Shown piece after piece: positions 8,129-16,851 of a DNA stretch of 64,000 bases (its first letter is position 1; every line of letters begins with the position of its first letter). Under the pieces are notes generated by a model that saw nothing but the letters and a program-made list of their open reading frames with translations, made no database searches and was not told the DNA's origin. Position numbers and translations under genes: made by a program. The DNA lies in assembly GCF_006337165.1 (NCBI RefSeq), contig NZ_CP040896.1, positions 558,001 to 622,000 on the forward strand, written 5' to 3'. This stretch comes from Hymenobacter jejuensis (lineage in GTDB: Bacteria > Bacteroidota > Bacteroidia > Cytophagales > Hymenobacteraceae).

Positions 8129-9238
8129 ATGCACGACTACCTTCACTTTTCCGCCGAGGATTTTGCCCAAGATGACTTCTTTGTCCGGTGGGTTCTGAGG
8201 CCTGATGCCGACACTGAAACGGTGTGGCAGGACTGGCTGGCCACGTTTCCGTTTCGGCGCGACGAGGTGGAGCTGGCCCGCCATCTGGTGCTGGCCTTGC
8301 ATCAGGTAGCGCAGCCGCGGCTCACGGTCAGCGAAAAAGGATTGCTCAAACAACGCATTTTCGAGCACCTGGACGCCCAGGAAGCCCCGGCGCCGGCTGC
8401 CAGTCAGCCCCGACAAGTTCGTTGGTACTGGGCGGCGGCCGCGGCGGTGCTGTTGCTGCTGGTAGGCGGCTGGCAATTTTGGCAAACGCTTCGGACAGCC
8501 CCCGATCCGGCGTACCAAGAGCTGCTGGTGCAGGCCCAAGCCACTGATTTGCTAAAGGAAATCGTGAATACCGCCCAGTCAACTCGCCTCGTGGTGTTGC
8601 CCGACGGCAGCTCGGTGTTGCTGCGTCCGCACAGCCGCTTGGCGTTTCCGGCGCAGTTTACGGGGCCTAACCGCAACGTGTACCTCAACGGCACGGCTTT
8701 TTTTGAAGTGGCCAAAAATCCGAGCTGTCCCTTCTTCGTCAATACGTCTCACCTCGTAACCAAAGTCTTGGGCACCAGCTTCGAAGTGCAGGCCCCGCCC
8801 GACGCCCCCCGCGTGATGGTAACCGTGAAAACAGGCCGCGTATCGGTGTATCCGCAGGGCGGCACGGAGGCCCAGACCCAGCGCCGCACCCGCAAGCTAG
8901 AGGGCTTTGTGCTGCTGCCCAACCAGCAGGCCACCTATCGCCTCACCGACCAAAAGCTGTTGCGCACGCTGGTGCCGCAGCCAACCCTACAGGCCAGCGC
9001 CGGCCCGGCCGCCTTCGAATATACCGAAGCACCTCTGCGTCAGGTATTTGCCCAGTTGGAAAAAGCCTACGGCGTGCACATCGTCTACGACGAAGCGGTG
9101 CTGGGCAACTGTCCGCTCACGGCCTCGCTCACCGACGAGCCGCTGTTTGCCAAACTCAACCTGATCTGTAAAGCCGTGCGCGCCAACTACGAAGTGCTTG
9201 ATGCACAAATAGTTGTAACGGGCCGCGGCTGCCAATAA
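8129..9238 (+). CDS. FecR-family transmembrane anti-sigma factor
   Basis: A 369-residue FecR-type regulator. The cytoplasmic N-terminal part (about 90 residues) would hold the ECF sigma factor. A single membrane helix follows near residues 93-113 (WYWAAAAAVLLLLVGGW). The periplasmic part has a FecR domain (LPDGSSVLLRPHSRLAFP, then YLNGTAFFEVAKNP and VLGTSFEVQA) and a C-terminal DUF4974/STN-like domain (APLRQVFAQLEKAYGVHI). The ATG at 8129 is preferred over an upstream GTG at 8048 because the SAEDFAQDDFF start fits the family. It receives the signal from the STN domain of the SusC-like receptor encoded next and releases the sigma factor. Confidence 0.9.
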   Translation: MHDYLHFSAEDFAQDDFFVRWVLRPDADTETVWQDWLATFPFRRDEVELARHLVLALHQVAQPRLTVSEKGLLKQRIFEHLDAQEAPAPAASQPRQVRWYWAAAAAVLLLLVGGWQFWQTLRTAPDPAYQELLVQAQATDLLKEIVNTAQSTRLVVLPDGSSVLLRPHSRLAFPAQFTGPNRNVYLNGTAFFEVAKNPSCPFFVNTSHLVTKVLGTSFEVQAPPDAPRVMVTVKTGRVSVYPQGGTEAQTQRRTRKLEGFVLLPNQQATYRLTDQKLLRTLVPQPTLQASAGPAAFEYTEAPLRQVFAQLEKAYGVHIVYDEAVLGNCPLTASLTDEPLFAKLNLICKAVRANYEVLDAQIVVTGRGCQ

Positions 9239-9387
9239 ACCGCCCATTTTCTTCTCTATTATGACCTAACCTGCAATCGTTTTCTGCCGCAAAAATGGCC
9301 GGTGAAGCTCGCTCCTCCACCGGCCTGGGTTCGGCGCACCGGGCAACCGGCCACGCCTGTTTTATTCAACTAAAACTCCCCAACAGT

Positions 9388-12300
9388 ATGCTGAAAATAT
9401 TACCCACCCGGGCGCAGCAAGCGCGACTCACGCGGTTGCTCTGGCTCACTGCACTACTGGTTATGACCGGCGTGCGTGGGGCGGCCGCTGCCCCAGCCGG
9501 GCCCACCCACGATGTACTGACGCGGCGCATCAGCCTGAAAATCGACAACCAGGAACTCAAAACCGCGTTGCGGCTCATCGGCCAACAGGCCGAGGTTAAA
9601 TTTGTATACAGCTCGCAGCTGATCGACACGCGGCAAAAAGTAACGCTACAAGTGCGCGAGCAGCGCCTCGACGAAGTGCTCAACCGGCTGCTCACCCCGC
9701 TAGACTTGGTTTTTGAAGTGCTTCAGGATCAAGTAGTTATTAGCCGCGCCGAAACAACGGGCGCCGCGGCACCGGCGCTGCTGCCGAAGCCCCAGCCGAG
9801 CCCGCCTCCCGCCGACGTAACCGTGTCGGGGCGCGTGACGCAGGCCAACGGCGAAGGGCTGCCAGGCGTCACGGTGCTGGTAAAAGGCACCACCAACGGC
9901 ACCACCACCGATACCGGCGGCAACTTCACCCTGAACCTGCCCGACGCCAACGCCACGCTGGTGATTTCGGCGATTGGGTTTGTGACGCAAGAAGTTAGCC
10001 TGCAAGGCCGAACGCAGCTCAACGTGGCGCTCCAAACCGACGTGAAAGCGCTGGAAGGCGTGGTAGTGATTGGTTATCAGACCCAGAAAAAGTCGGATTT
10101 GACGGGCTCGGTGGCGCAGATTAGCCAAGGCGATATTGCAAGCATTCCGGTGACCGGCGTTTCCCAGATTATGCAGGGCAAAGCCGCCGGGGTAGCCATC
10201 ACGCAGGCGACCGGCGCGCCCGGCGAAAACATCGCCGTCCGGATTCGTGGGGTGGGCACCATCAACGACAACAACCCGCTGTATATCATTGATGGTGTGC
10301 CGACTAAGGACGGCATCAACCAGATTTCGCCTAATGATATTGAGAGCATCAACATCCTGAAAGACGCCTCTTCGGCCGCTATCTACGGGGCGCGGGCTTC
10401 GAACGGGGTGGTGATTGTGACCACCAAACACGGCAAAACGGGTAAGCCCCGACTGAGCGTGAGCGCATACACCGGGGTGCAAACGGCATCCAATCTCATC
10501 AAAATGGCCAACACCAGCCAGTACGTGGCGGCCTACAACATCGCGGCCCAGAACGACGGCCGCGACCAGATTCCGGCCACGCTGGCCGCCACGCTGCCCA
10601 ACGTAAACTGGCTGAAGGAGGTGCTCAAGCCAGCCCAGCAGCACAACGTGCAAATGGACGTGAGCGGCGGGGGCGAAAACTCCCAATACATCGTGTCGGG
10701 CAGCTATTTGAAGCAGGATGGCCTGATTAAGAACTCATCGTACGATCGCTACAACCTGCGTACGGCCCTGAACAGCACCTTGTCGAAATACGTGAAGGTG
10801 GGCACCAACCTCAACTTGTCGTATTCCAAAACCCGGCAGGTAGGCACCTCTGGCGACGGCTTCGGCGACGGCAACCCCGGCGCCAGCATTGTGCGCTACG
10901 CCTTGTTTCGCACGCCGGCCACGCCGGTTTACAACGAGCAGGGGCAGTTTGTGGACTTGCCGATGGCGGACGGCAAAGTCGCTTCGGCCTTTTTCGGCGA
11001 TGGCATCAACCCCGTGGCCCTGGCCGACGCCGCCAACCGCAACTTTTACCGCTATTCGGCGCTGGGCAATGCCTACGTGGAGGTCAGCCCCGTGGAGCAC
11101 CTGCACATCCGGTCGGATTATGGCATCACGTTCCAAATCACTGATTACAAGCAGTTTTTCAAGACGTTTGGCATCGATCGCTCCTTCAACTCGCCGCCGC
11201 AACTGGCGCAGTCGAACACCAACGAGTTCAACTACAACTGGACCAACACGGCCGTATATGACCTGCCGTTGGGCAAAAGCACCTTCAATTTCTTAGTTGG
11301 GTCGGAAGCCATCAAAAACAACGTAAGAGCTATTTCGGCGTCGCGCCGGGGCTACGTCGATCAGTCGCCGACGTTTCAGTACCTCGACAGCGGCACGGGC
11401 ATTCAGCAAAACGGCGGTGGCGAGGCGCATTCGTCGCTGCTGTCGGGCTTTGGCCGTGTGGCCTACGACTACGACAGCAAGTACCTGGCTAGCTTCAACT
11501 TCCGGCGCGACGGCTCCTCGCAGCTTTCGCCCGGCCTGCGGGCCCAGAACTTCTATTCGGGCTCGGTAGGCTGGAATTTAGCGCAGGAGCAGTTTATGCA
11601 GGATATCAGCGCGGTGTCGCTGCTCAAGCTGCGGGCCAGCATCGGGCAATTGGGCAACTCAGCCATTGGCAACTACCCCTACGCCTCGCTGGTAGGCGGC
11701 GGCTTTTACTATCCGTTTGGCGGCGTTTCGACCCAGGGCCTGAGCATCGTGACCAAGGGCAACCCCAACGTGCGCTGGGAAACCAGCACCCAAACCAACG
11801 TGGGCGTGGACCTGGGTCTGCTGAAAGGCGCCTTGCAGTTCACAGCCGATTATTTCATCAAGAATACGTCGGATGTACTGCTGTTTTTGCCGCAGCCCAG
11901 CAGCGCCGGCAACGGCGGCAACCCCGCCGTAAACGCCGGCAAAATCCGCAACAACGGCCTGGAACTGGAGCTGCTCTACCGCAGCGCTATCGGCAAGGAT
12001 TGGAGCTACAACCTGACCGGCAACTTCGCCACGCTGCACAACGAGGTTATTTCGCTGGGCACGGCCCCACCCATCGTGGGCGGGCGCATCGACAACAACT
12101 ATTACGCGACTCTCACGGCCGTGGGGCATCCGATTGGGGCCTTTTACCTGTTGCAGAAAGAAGGCATTTTCCAGAACGCCCAGGAGGTTTTCACCCACGC
12201 CTACCAAGGGCCGGGCGTGAAGCCCGGCGACGTGAAATACAAGGACATCAGCGGGCCTGATGGCGTGCCGGACGGTGTGATTGACGGCTACGACCGCACG

Positions 12301-12834
12301 TTTGTGGGCAGCCCGATTCCGAAGTTTACGTACGGCCTCACGGGCAACGTGCGCTACAAAAACATCGACCTGAGTGCCTTTTTCCAAGGCATTTATGGCA
12401 ACAAGCTCTACAACCAGGTCAATACCGACATCGAAGGCTTTTACCGTGCTTTCAATATCACGGAGCGCGTGGCCACGCATTACTGGACGGCCGAAGGCAG
12501 CACCAACGAGTTTCCGCGCCTGTCGTGGACTGGTGCTTCCAACAACAAGATGCCCTCCGACCGCTTTCTCGAAGACGGCTCGTACCTGCGGCTCAAAAAC
12601 CTGCAACTGGGCTACACCTTCGGCGACAAAATCTTGGCGCCGGTGCGCGTGTCGTCGGTGCGCCTGTACGCCAGCGTGCAGAACCTGCTGACGTTCACCA
12701 AATACACCGGCCTCGACCCCGAACAGGGCACCAACAGCAACTCCCTCGGCGACGGTGTGCGGGCCACGGGCATCGACTTCGGGACATATCCTTCGGCGCG
12801 CACCTTTACAGTGGGCATCAATGCCAGCTTCTAA
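9388..12834 (+). CDS. SusC/RagA-family TonB-linked outer-membrane protein with STN domain
   Basis: A 1148-residue SusC-type glycan transporter. The start is ATG 9388, which begins a signal peptide (MLKILPTR, hydrophobic core, cleavage near GAAAAP); an ATG at 9295 would add 31 hydrophilic residues. An STN signalling domain (about residues 48-112) comes first, then a carboxypeptidase-regulatory-like domain (VSGRVTQANGEGLPGVTV). The TonB plug follows (EGVVVIGYQTQKKSDLTG, then IRGVGTINDNNPLYIIDG), and then the large beta barrel ending in aromatic F. The STN domain shows that the receptor itself signals to the FecR protein. With the SusD protein it imports an oligosaccharide; the glycan is unknown, but GH130 and a FucP-like permease follow. 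Confidence 0.95.
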   Translation: MLKILPTRAQQARLTRLLWLTALLVMTGVRGAAAAPAGPTHDVLTRRISLKIDNQELKTALRLIGQQAEVKFVYSSQLIDTRQKVTLQVREQRLDEVLNRLLTPLDLVFEVLQDQVVISRAETTGAAAPALLPKPQPSPPPADVTVSGRVTQANGEGLPGVTVLVKGTTNGTTTDTGGNFTLNLPDANATLVISAIGFVTQEVSLQGRTQLNVALQTDVKALEGVVVIGYQTQKKSDLTGSVAQISQGDIASIPVTGVSQIMQGKAAGVAITQATGAPGENIAVRIRGVGTINDNNPLYIIDGVPTKDGINQISPNDIESINILKDASSAAIYGARASNGVVIVTTKHGKTGKPRLSVSAYTGVQTASNLIKMANTSQYVAAYNIAAQNDGRDQIPATLAATLPNVNWLKEVLKPAQQHNVQMDVSGGGENSQYIVSGSYLKQDGLIKNSSYDRYNLRTALNSTLSKYVKVGTNLNLSYSKTRQVGTSGDGFGDGNPGASIVRYALFRTPATPVYNEQGQFVDLPMADGKVASAFFGDGINPVALADAANRNFYRYSALGNAYVEVSPVEHLHIRSDYGITFQITDYKQFFKTFGIDRSFNSPPQLAQSNTNEFNYNWTNTAVYDLPLGKSTFNFLVGSEAIKNNVRAISASRRGYVDQSPTFQYLDSGTGIQQNGGGEAHSSLLSGFGRVAYDYDSKYLASFNFRRDGSSQLSPGLRAQNFYSGSVGWNLAQEQFMQDISAVSLLKLRASIGQLGNSAIGNYPYASLVGGGFYYPFGGVSTQGLSIVTKGNPNVRWETSTQTNVGVDLGLLKGALQFTADYFIKNTSDVLLFLPQPSSAGNGGNPAVNAGKIRNNGLELELLYRSAIGKDWSYNLTGNFATLHNEVISLGTAPPIVGGRIDNNYYATLTAVGHPIGAFYLLQKEGIFQNAQEVFTHAYQGPGVKPGDVKYKDISGPDGVPDGVIDGYDRTFVGSPIPKFTYGLTGNVRYKNIDLSAFFQGIYGNKLYNQVNTDIEGFYRAFNITERVATHYWTAEGSTNEFPRLSWTGASNNKMPSDRFLEDGSYLRLKNLQLGYTFGDKILAPVRVSSVRLYASVQNLLTFTKYTGLDPEQGTNSNSLGDGVRATGIDFGTYPSARTFTVGINASF

Positions 12835-12855
12835 ATACTTGATAATCAAACGGTT

Positions 12856-14358
12856 ATGAAAACAAAACCTTTTGCCATCAGCCTATTGGGAGCGTTGATG
12901 CTGACGGCGGTCGGCTGCAAGGATTTTCTGGATCAGCCGGTGCTGGGGCAGTACGAAGCCGGGCAGTTCTTTACCTCCGACACGAACGCCCTGCTGGCCG
13001 TCAACAGCGCGTACGTGCCGCTTTCGTTTCGCGATGCGGCTTCCAACGCCATTTGGGTGCTGGGCGATGTGGCCTCCGACGACGCCGTGAAAGGCAGCAA
13101 CCCCGGCGACCAGGCCGATTTTGAAAACATCGACAACTTCAACATCGCCCCCATCAACGCGGCCGTGGAAGCCCAATGGAAACGCGACTACGACGGCATT
13201 TTCAAGTGCAACGTGGTCATCGACGGGCTGCCCGACGCCAATGCCAGTGTGAGCGCCGACGTGAAGAAGCAGGCCGTGGGACAAGCTAAGTTTTTGCGCG
13301 CGTACTACTACTTGCAGCTCACGTCGCTCTACGGCGATATTCCGCTGCGCGTGAAAGTCGAAACGCCCGAAGAGTTACAAAGCCCGGCGGTGCCGCAAGC
13401 CCAGATTTACGCCCAGATCGAGGCCGACTGCCAAGCCGCCGCCGACGCGCTGCCCACCACGTGGCCCGCTTCGGACGCCGGCCGGGCCACGAAGGGCGCG
13501 GCGCTGGCTTTGCTGGCCAAAACGTATTTGTATGAGAAAAAATGGGCGTTGGCAGCCCAAACTGCGCAGGCCGTAGGAGCCTTGGGCTACAGTTTGTTAC
13601 CGGTATTTGCCGATAATTTTCGGGCGGCCACCAAGAACAACAAGGAGGCAATTTTTTCGGTGCAGCACACCAGCGGCCTCAGCCCCAACCAGGGCAATAA
13701 CCTCAACCAGTGGTTTGCCCCGCGCCCGCAAAACGGCTACGGCTTTTTCTTCCCGACGCAAAAGCTCGTCGACAACTTCGAGCGCACTGCTGCCGGGGTG
13801 GTCGATCCGCGGCTCGACTACACGCTGGGGCGGGCGGGGCAGTCGTTTTTCGGCGTTCCGTTTGACACTACCTGGACGACAACCGGTTACGTCTCGAAAA
13901 AGCATTTGCAGCCGCTCACCGAAATTCCGGCTACCATCAAAGGCGACGGCAACCTCAACTACGAAGCCATCCGGTACGCCGAAGTGCTTCTGATTCAGGC
14001 CGAAGGCTTCAACGAAGCCGGTAACAGCGCGGCGGCGCTCGCGGCCCTGAACCAAGTGCGCAAACGGGCCCGCGAAAGCTATCTCTTCGATACCACGCTG
14101 CCGAATGCGGGCAAGGTGCCAACGGGCCTGCTGCCCGACATCACGACCACCGACCAAAGCCAGTTGCGCGACCTTATCCGGAGGGAGCGGCGCTCCGAGC
14201 TGGCGCTGGAGTTTCAGCGGTTTTTCGATGTCATCCGCTACGGCGAGGCCTACGCCCGCCAGGCCCTGAGCGACCGGCCCAACTTCAACTACGCCAAAAA
14301 CAAGTTTTTCCCCATTCCGCAGAGCGAGCGGGATACCAACAAAAAGTTGGGCTTATAG
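12856..14358 (+). CDS. SusD/RagB-family glycan-binding lipoprotein
   Basis: A 500-residue SusD-type protein. The N-terminus MKTKPFAISLLGALMLTAVGC is a lipoprotein signal with the lipobox cysteine at 21, followed by KDFLDQPV as is usual for the family. Conserved features include FLRAYYYLQLTSLYGDIPL, the TPR-like helical body, and the C-terminal LRDLIRRERRSELALEFQRF with FFPIPQSE. It caps the SusC barrel on the cell surface and binds the glycan. The gene starts 21 bases after the SusC gene and is surely co-transcribed. Confidence 0.95.
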   Translation: MKTKPFAISLLGALMLTAVGCKDFLDQPVLGQYEAGQFFTSDTNALLAVNSAYVPLSFRDAASNAIWVLGDVASDDAVKGSNPGDQADFENIDNFNIAPINAAVEAQWKRDYDGIFKCNVVIDGLPDANASVSADVKKQAVGQAKFLRAYYYLQLTSLYGDIPLRVKVETPEELQSPAVPQAQIYAQIEADCQAAADALPTTWPASDAGRATKGAALALLAKTYLYEKKWALAAQTAQAVGALGYSLLPVFADNFRAATKNNKEAIFSVQHTSGLSPNQGNNLNQWFAPRPQNGYGFFFPTQKLVDNFERTAAGVVDPRLDYTLGRAGQSFFGVPFDTTWTTTGYVSKKHLQPLTEIPATIKGDGNLNYEAIRYAEVLLIQAEGFNEAGNSAAALAALNQVRKRARESYLFDTTLPNAGKVPTGLLPDITTTDQSQLRDLIRRERRSELALEFQRFFDVIRYGEAYARQALSDRPNFNYAKNKFFPIPQSERDTNKKLGL

Positions 14359-14412
14359 CCGCACACGCATTCTTTCTTTTCAATTCCCACCTTTTTTTCC
14401 AATCCACTACCT

Positions 14413-15489
14413 ATGAAAAGGCAAAAGCTTTACCTGCTCATCCTGTCTTGGCTGATGTTTGGCGCTATGGCGGTCGTTTCTTCCTGCTCCAAATCGGACA
14501 ACAACACTCCAACCGTCAACGCCGACAAAACCAAGCTCACAGCGCTAATCGACTCAGTAACATTGGGTTACAACGCCGCCGTAGAAGGCACAAAACCGGG
14601 CACCTACGCCGCCGGCTCGAAAGCCACCCTCAAAACCGCGCTGGATCTGGCCACGGCCACCAAAGACGATACCAAGGCCACGCAAGCCAGCGTCAATACG
14701 GCCGTGGCCAACTTGCGCCGGGCCGTGGTGACGTTCCAGAGCAGCCTGATTCAGGAAGTTTCGGCGGCTAACTTGGTGGCCCAGTGGAAGTTTAACGGCA
14801 ATGCCAACGACGCCACCACCAATGCCAACAACGGCACGCTGAAATCGGGCACCGTCGGCACCGACAAGGCGCCCGTCGACGGCAACACGCTGCCGGTGTT
14901 GGTGGCCGACCGATTTGGGCAGGCCAACCAGGCGTATGAGTTCAACAACGGCGCCTACATCGAGGTGCCTTATAAAGTGGCCCTCAACCCGCAGGCAATC
15001 ACTGTCAGCGCGTGGTGCAAGCGCATCGACACCAACGAAAACAACTACATCGTGTCGTTGAATCGCTGGAACGGCTACAAATTCCAGCTGCAAAGCGCCA
15101 ACAAGCCCTTCTTTACGGCGACTACCACTGTGGGCATCTTCGACAAAGACGCCGAAACGGGCGTGGTGGCGCTCAATACCTGGACGCACGTGGCCACGTC
15201 GTACGTTGATGGCACCACCAAGTTTTACGTGAACGGCGCGCTGGTAAAAACCTGGACCGACACCAAAGGCGCCATGAAGGCCGTGCCCGAACTCGTAAAC
15301 CTGTGCATCGGCCAGCAGCTGCCGAAAGACGTGTACAACCGGGCTCCCAAAGCAGGCCAAGCCGCCGACTACTTCGCCTACTACGGCCCGTCGTATTTCA
15401 AAGGCCAGCTCGACGACATCCGCATCTACAACCGCGCCCTCACCGACGCGGAAATCCAGTCGATATTTACCATCGAAAGCACGAAGTAG
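14413..15489 (+). CDS. LamG/concanavalin-fold surface lipoprotein
   Basis: A 358-residue lipoprotein with a signal ending in VVSSC (Cys25). Residues about 35-115 form a FIVAR-like helical repeat segment (LTALIDSVTLGYNAAVEG, GSKATLKTALDLA). Residues about 120-355 form a LamG-like jelly-roll, with LVAQWKFNGNANDATTNANNG, a core ending YIEVPYKVALN, NTWTHVATSYVDGTTKFYVNG and the closing DDIRIYNRALTDAEI. Such proteins are often extra carbohydrate-binding surface proteins (SGBPs) in Sus-type loci. It follows SusD by 54 bases and ends before a strong hairpin, so it closes the Sus transcription unit. The ligand is unknown. Confidence 0.85.
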   Translation: MKRQKLYLLILSWLMFGAMAVVSSCSKSDNNTPTVNADKTKLTALIDSVTLGYNAAVEGTKPGTYAAGSKATLKTALDLATATKDDTKATQASVNTAVANLRRAVVTFQSSLIQEVSAANLVAQWKFNGNANDATTNANNGTLKSGTVGTDKAPVDGNTLPVLVADRFGQANQAYEFNNGAYIEVPYKVALNPQAITVSAWCKRIDTNENNYIVSLNRWNGYKFQLQSANKPFFTATTTVGIFDKDAETGVVALNTWTHVATSYVDGTTKFYVNGALVKTWTDTKGAMKAVPELVNLCIGQQLPKDVYNRAPKAGQAADYFAYYGPSYFKGQLDDIRIYNRALTDAEIQSIFTIESTK

Positions 15490-15518
15490 CCCAGGCAATT
15501 TCGGCTGACTGCAACAGG

Positions 15519-15560
15519 ATTATCTCAGGGCATTTCACGTGTGAAATCCCCTGAGATAAT
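15519..15560 (+). terminator. Strong hairpin after the SusC-SusD-LamG unit
   Basis: Two perfect 12-base arms (15519-15530 and 15549-15560) enclose, after a C/C mismatch, a second 7-base arm pair (15532-15538 and 15541-15547) with a two-base loop. It is 30 bases past the LamG stop, is followed by a T-rich stretch, and looks like a terminator or an mRNA-stabilising hairpin that separates it from the GH130 gene. Confidence 0.7.
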
Positions 15561-15594
15561 TTATTGTATATCAATAAATTAACTTGAAAATCGA

Positions 15595-16791
15595 ATGAGC
15601 ATTTTCAATAAGAATCCCGGCCGCACTGCCGGAAGTGCTGCCGCCCTGGCGCTGGCCGTGCTGCTGGCGGGCTGCAACGGCACCGACCGCAACCAGTCGG
15701 CGGCTACGCCGCCCAAAGCCGAGTGGACGCTGCTCAATTTCACCAAAGTAGATAGCGTCAACCCTATTATGGGGCCCAGCACGGCCGGGCATTTCCTCGA
15801 TCCCATTCTGAAGCAGCAAGTGCTGTGGGAAGAAAAGGATGTGTTTAACCCCGCCGTGGTGGTGAAAGACGGCAAGGTGTACATGCTCTACCGGGCCGAA
15901 AACAAAGTAGGCGCGTTTGGCAAAGCGTCGCGGATCGGGCTGGCTACCAGCCCGGACGGCATTCACTTTACCCGCATGACCGAGCCCGTGCTTTACCCCG
16001 ACAACGACGCCCAGAAGCAGTATGAGTGGCCCGGTGGCACCGAAGATCCGCGGGTGGTGGAAAGCGACGACCACACCTACTACATGACCTACACGGCCTA
16101 CGACGGCGACAAGGCGCGCCTGCACGTGGCTTCCTCACGTGACCTGCTGCACTGGACCAAATACGGCAACGTCTTCGCGCAGGCCGCGGGCGGCAAATAC
16201 GTGAGCAAGTGGAGCAAGTCAGGCTCGATTGTGTCGCGCTACGAAGACGATGGCCGCATTGTGGCCGCCAAAATCAACGGCAAGTATTGGATGTACTGGG
16301 GCGATGCCCAGATCTGGCTGGCCACCTCCGACGACCTGATTCACTGGACGCCCATCGAAATGGCCGACGGCGAAAAGCCACCCGTGCCGCTGCGCGCCCA
16401 AGCCCTGACCATGCCGGAGCTGAAGATTGTATTGCCAACCCGCGAAGGCAAATTCGACAGCGACCTGGTTGAGTCCGGCCCGCCGGCCATGCTTACCGAC
16501 CAGGGCATTCGCCTGATTTACAACAGCCGCAACGAGCCCTCTTTTGGCGATAAATCCCTACCCGTGGGCACGTATTCGGCGGCCCAGGCCCTGTTTGACA
16601 AAAACGACCCCACCAAATTGCTGCAACGAACAGATACGTATTTCATGCGCCCCGAGAAGCCCTACGAAACGACGGGGCAGGTCAATCAGGTGGTATTTCT
16701 GGAAGGCTTGGCACGTTTCAAATCCAAGTGGTTTCTTTACTACGGCACCGCCGACTCCAAAATAGCCGTCGCGACCCGGCCCGTCGATTAA
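15595..16791 (+). CDS. GH130-family glycoside hydrolase/phosphorylase lipoprotein
   Basis: A 398-residue protein with a lipoprotein signal (LLAGC, Cys26 region) and a five-bladed propeller fold typical of GH130. Family landmarks are FNPAVVVKDGKVYMLYRAEN, GGTEDPRVV, KSGSIV and ESGPPAMLTDQGI. GH130 enzymes act on beta-mannosides, either by phosphorolysis of beta-1,4-mannosyl bonds or by hydrolysis of beta-1,2-mannosides. The lipoprotein signal makes a periplasmic or surface-anchored location likely, which suits a hydrolase better than a phosphate-dependent phosphorylase. It lies between the Sus genes and the FucP-like permease. The exact linkage cannot be read from the sequence. Confidence 0.82.
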   Translation: MSIFNKNPGRTAGSAAALALAVLLAGCNGTDRNQSAATPPKAEWTLLNFTKVDSVNPIMGPSTAGHFLDPILKQQVLWEEKDVFNPAVVVKDGKVYMLYRAENKVGAFGKASRIGLATSPDGIHFTRMTEPVLYPDNDAQKQYEWPGGTEDPRVVESDDHTYYMTYTAYDGDKARLHVASSRDLLHWTKYGNVFAQAAGGKYVSKWSKSGSIVSRYEDDGRIVAAKINGKYWMYWGDAQIWLATSDDLIHWTPIEMADGEKPPVPLRAQALTMPELKIVLPTREGKFDSDLVESGPPAMLTDQGIRLIYNSRNEPSFGDKSLPVGTYSAAQALFDKNDPTKLLQRTDTYFMRPEKPYETTGQVNQVVFLEGLARFKSKWFLYYGTADSKIAVATRPVD

Positions 16792-16851
16792 TGGTTATAT
16801 TCTCACCCTCGACGACGCACACTTTTCGTTAATCCATTCACCATCAGGCCT

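Noticed and set aside
9295..9387. Upstream ATG for the SusC gene
   Set aside because: It would put a hydrophilic leader before the signal peptide that begins at 9388.
11659..12849. A 396-codon open frame opposite the SusC gene
   Set aside because: It is antisense to the conserved SusC barrel, has Arg/Val/His-rich composition typical of shadow frames in GC-rich DNA, and shows no domain.
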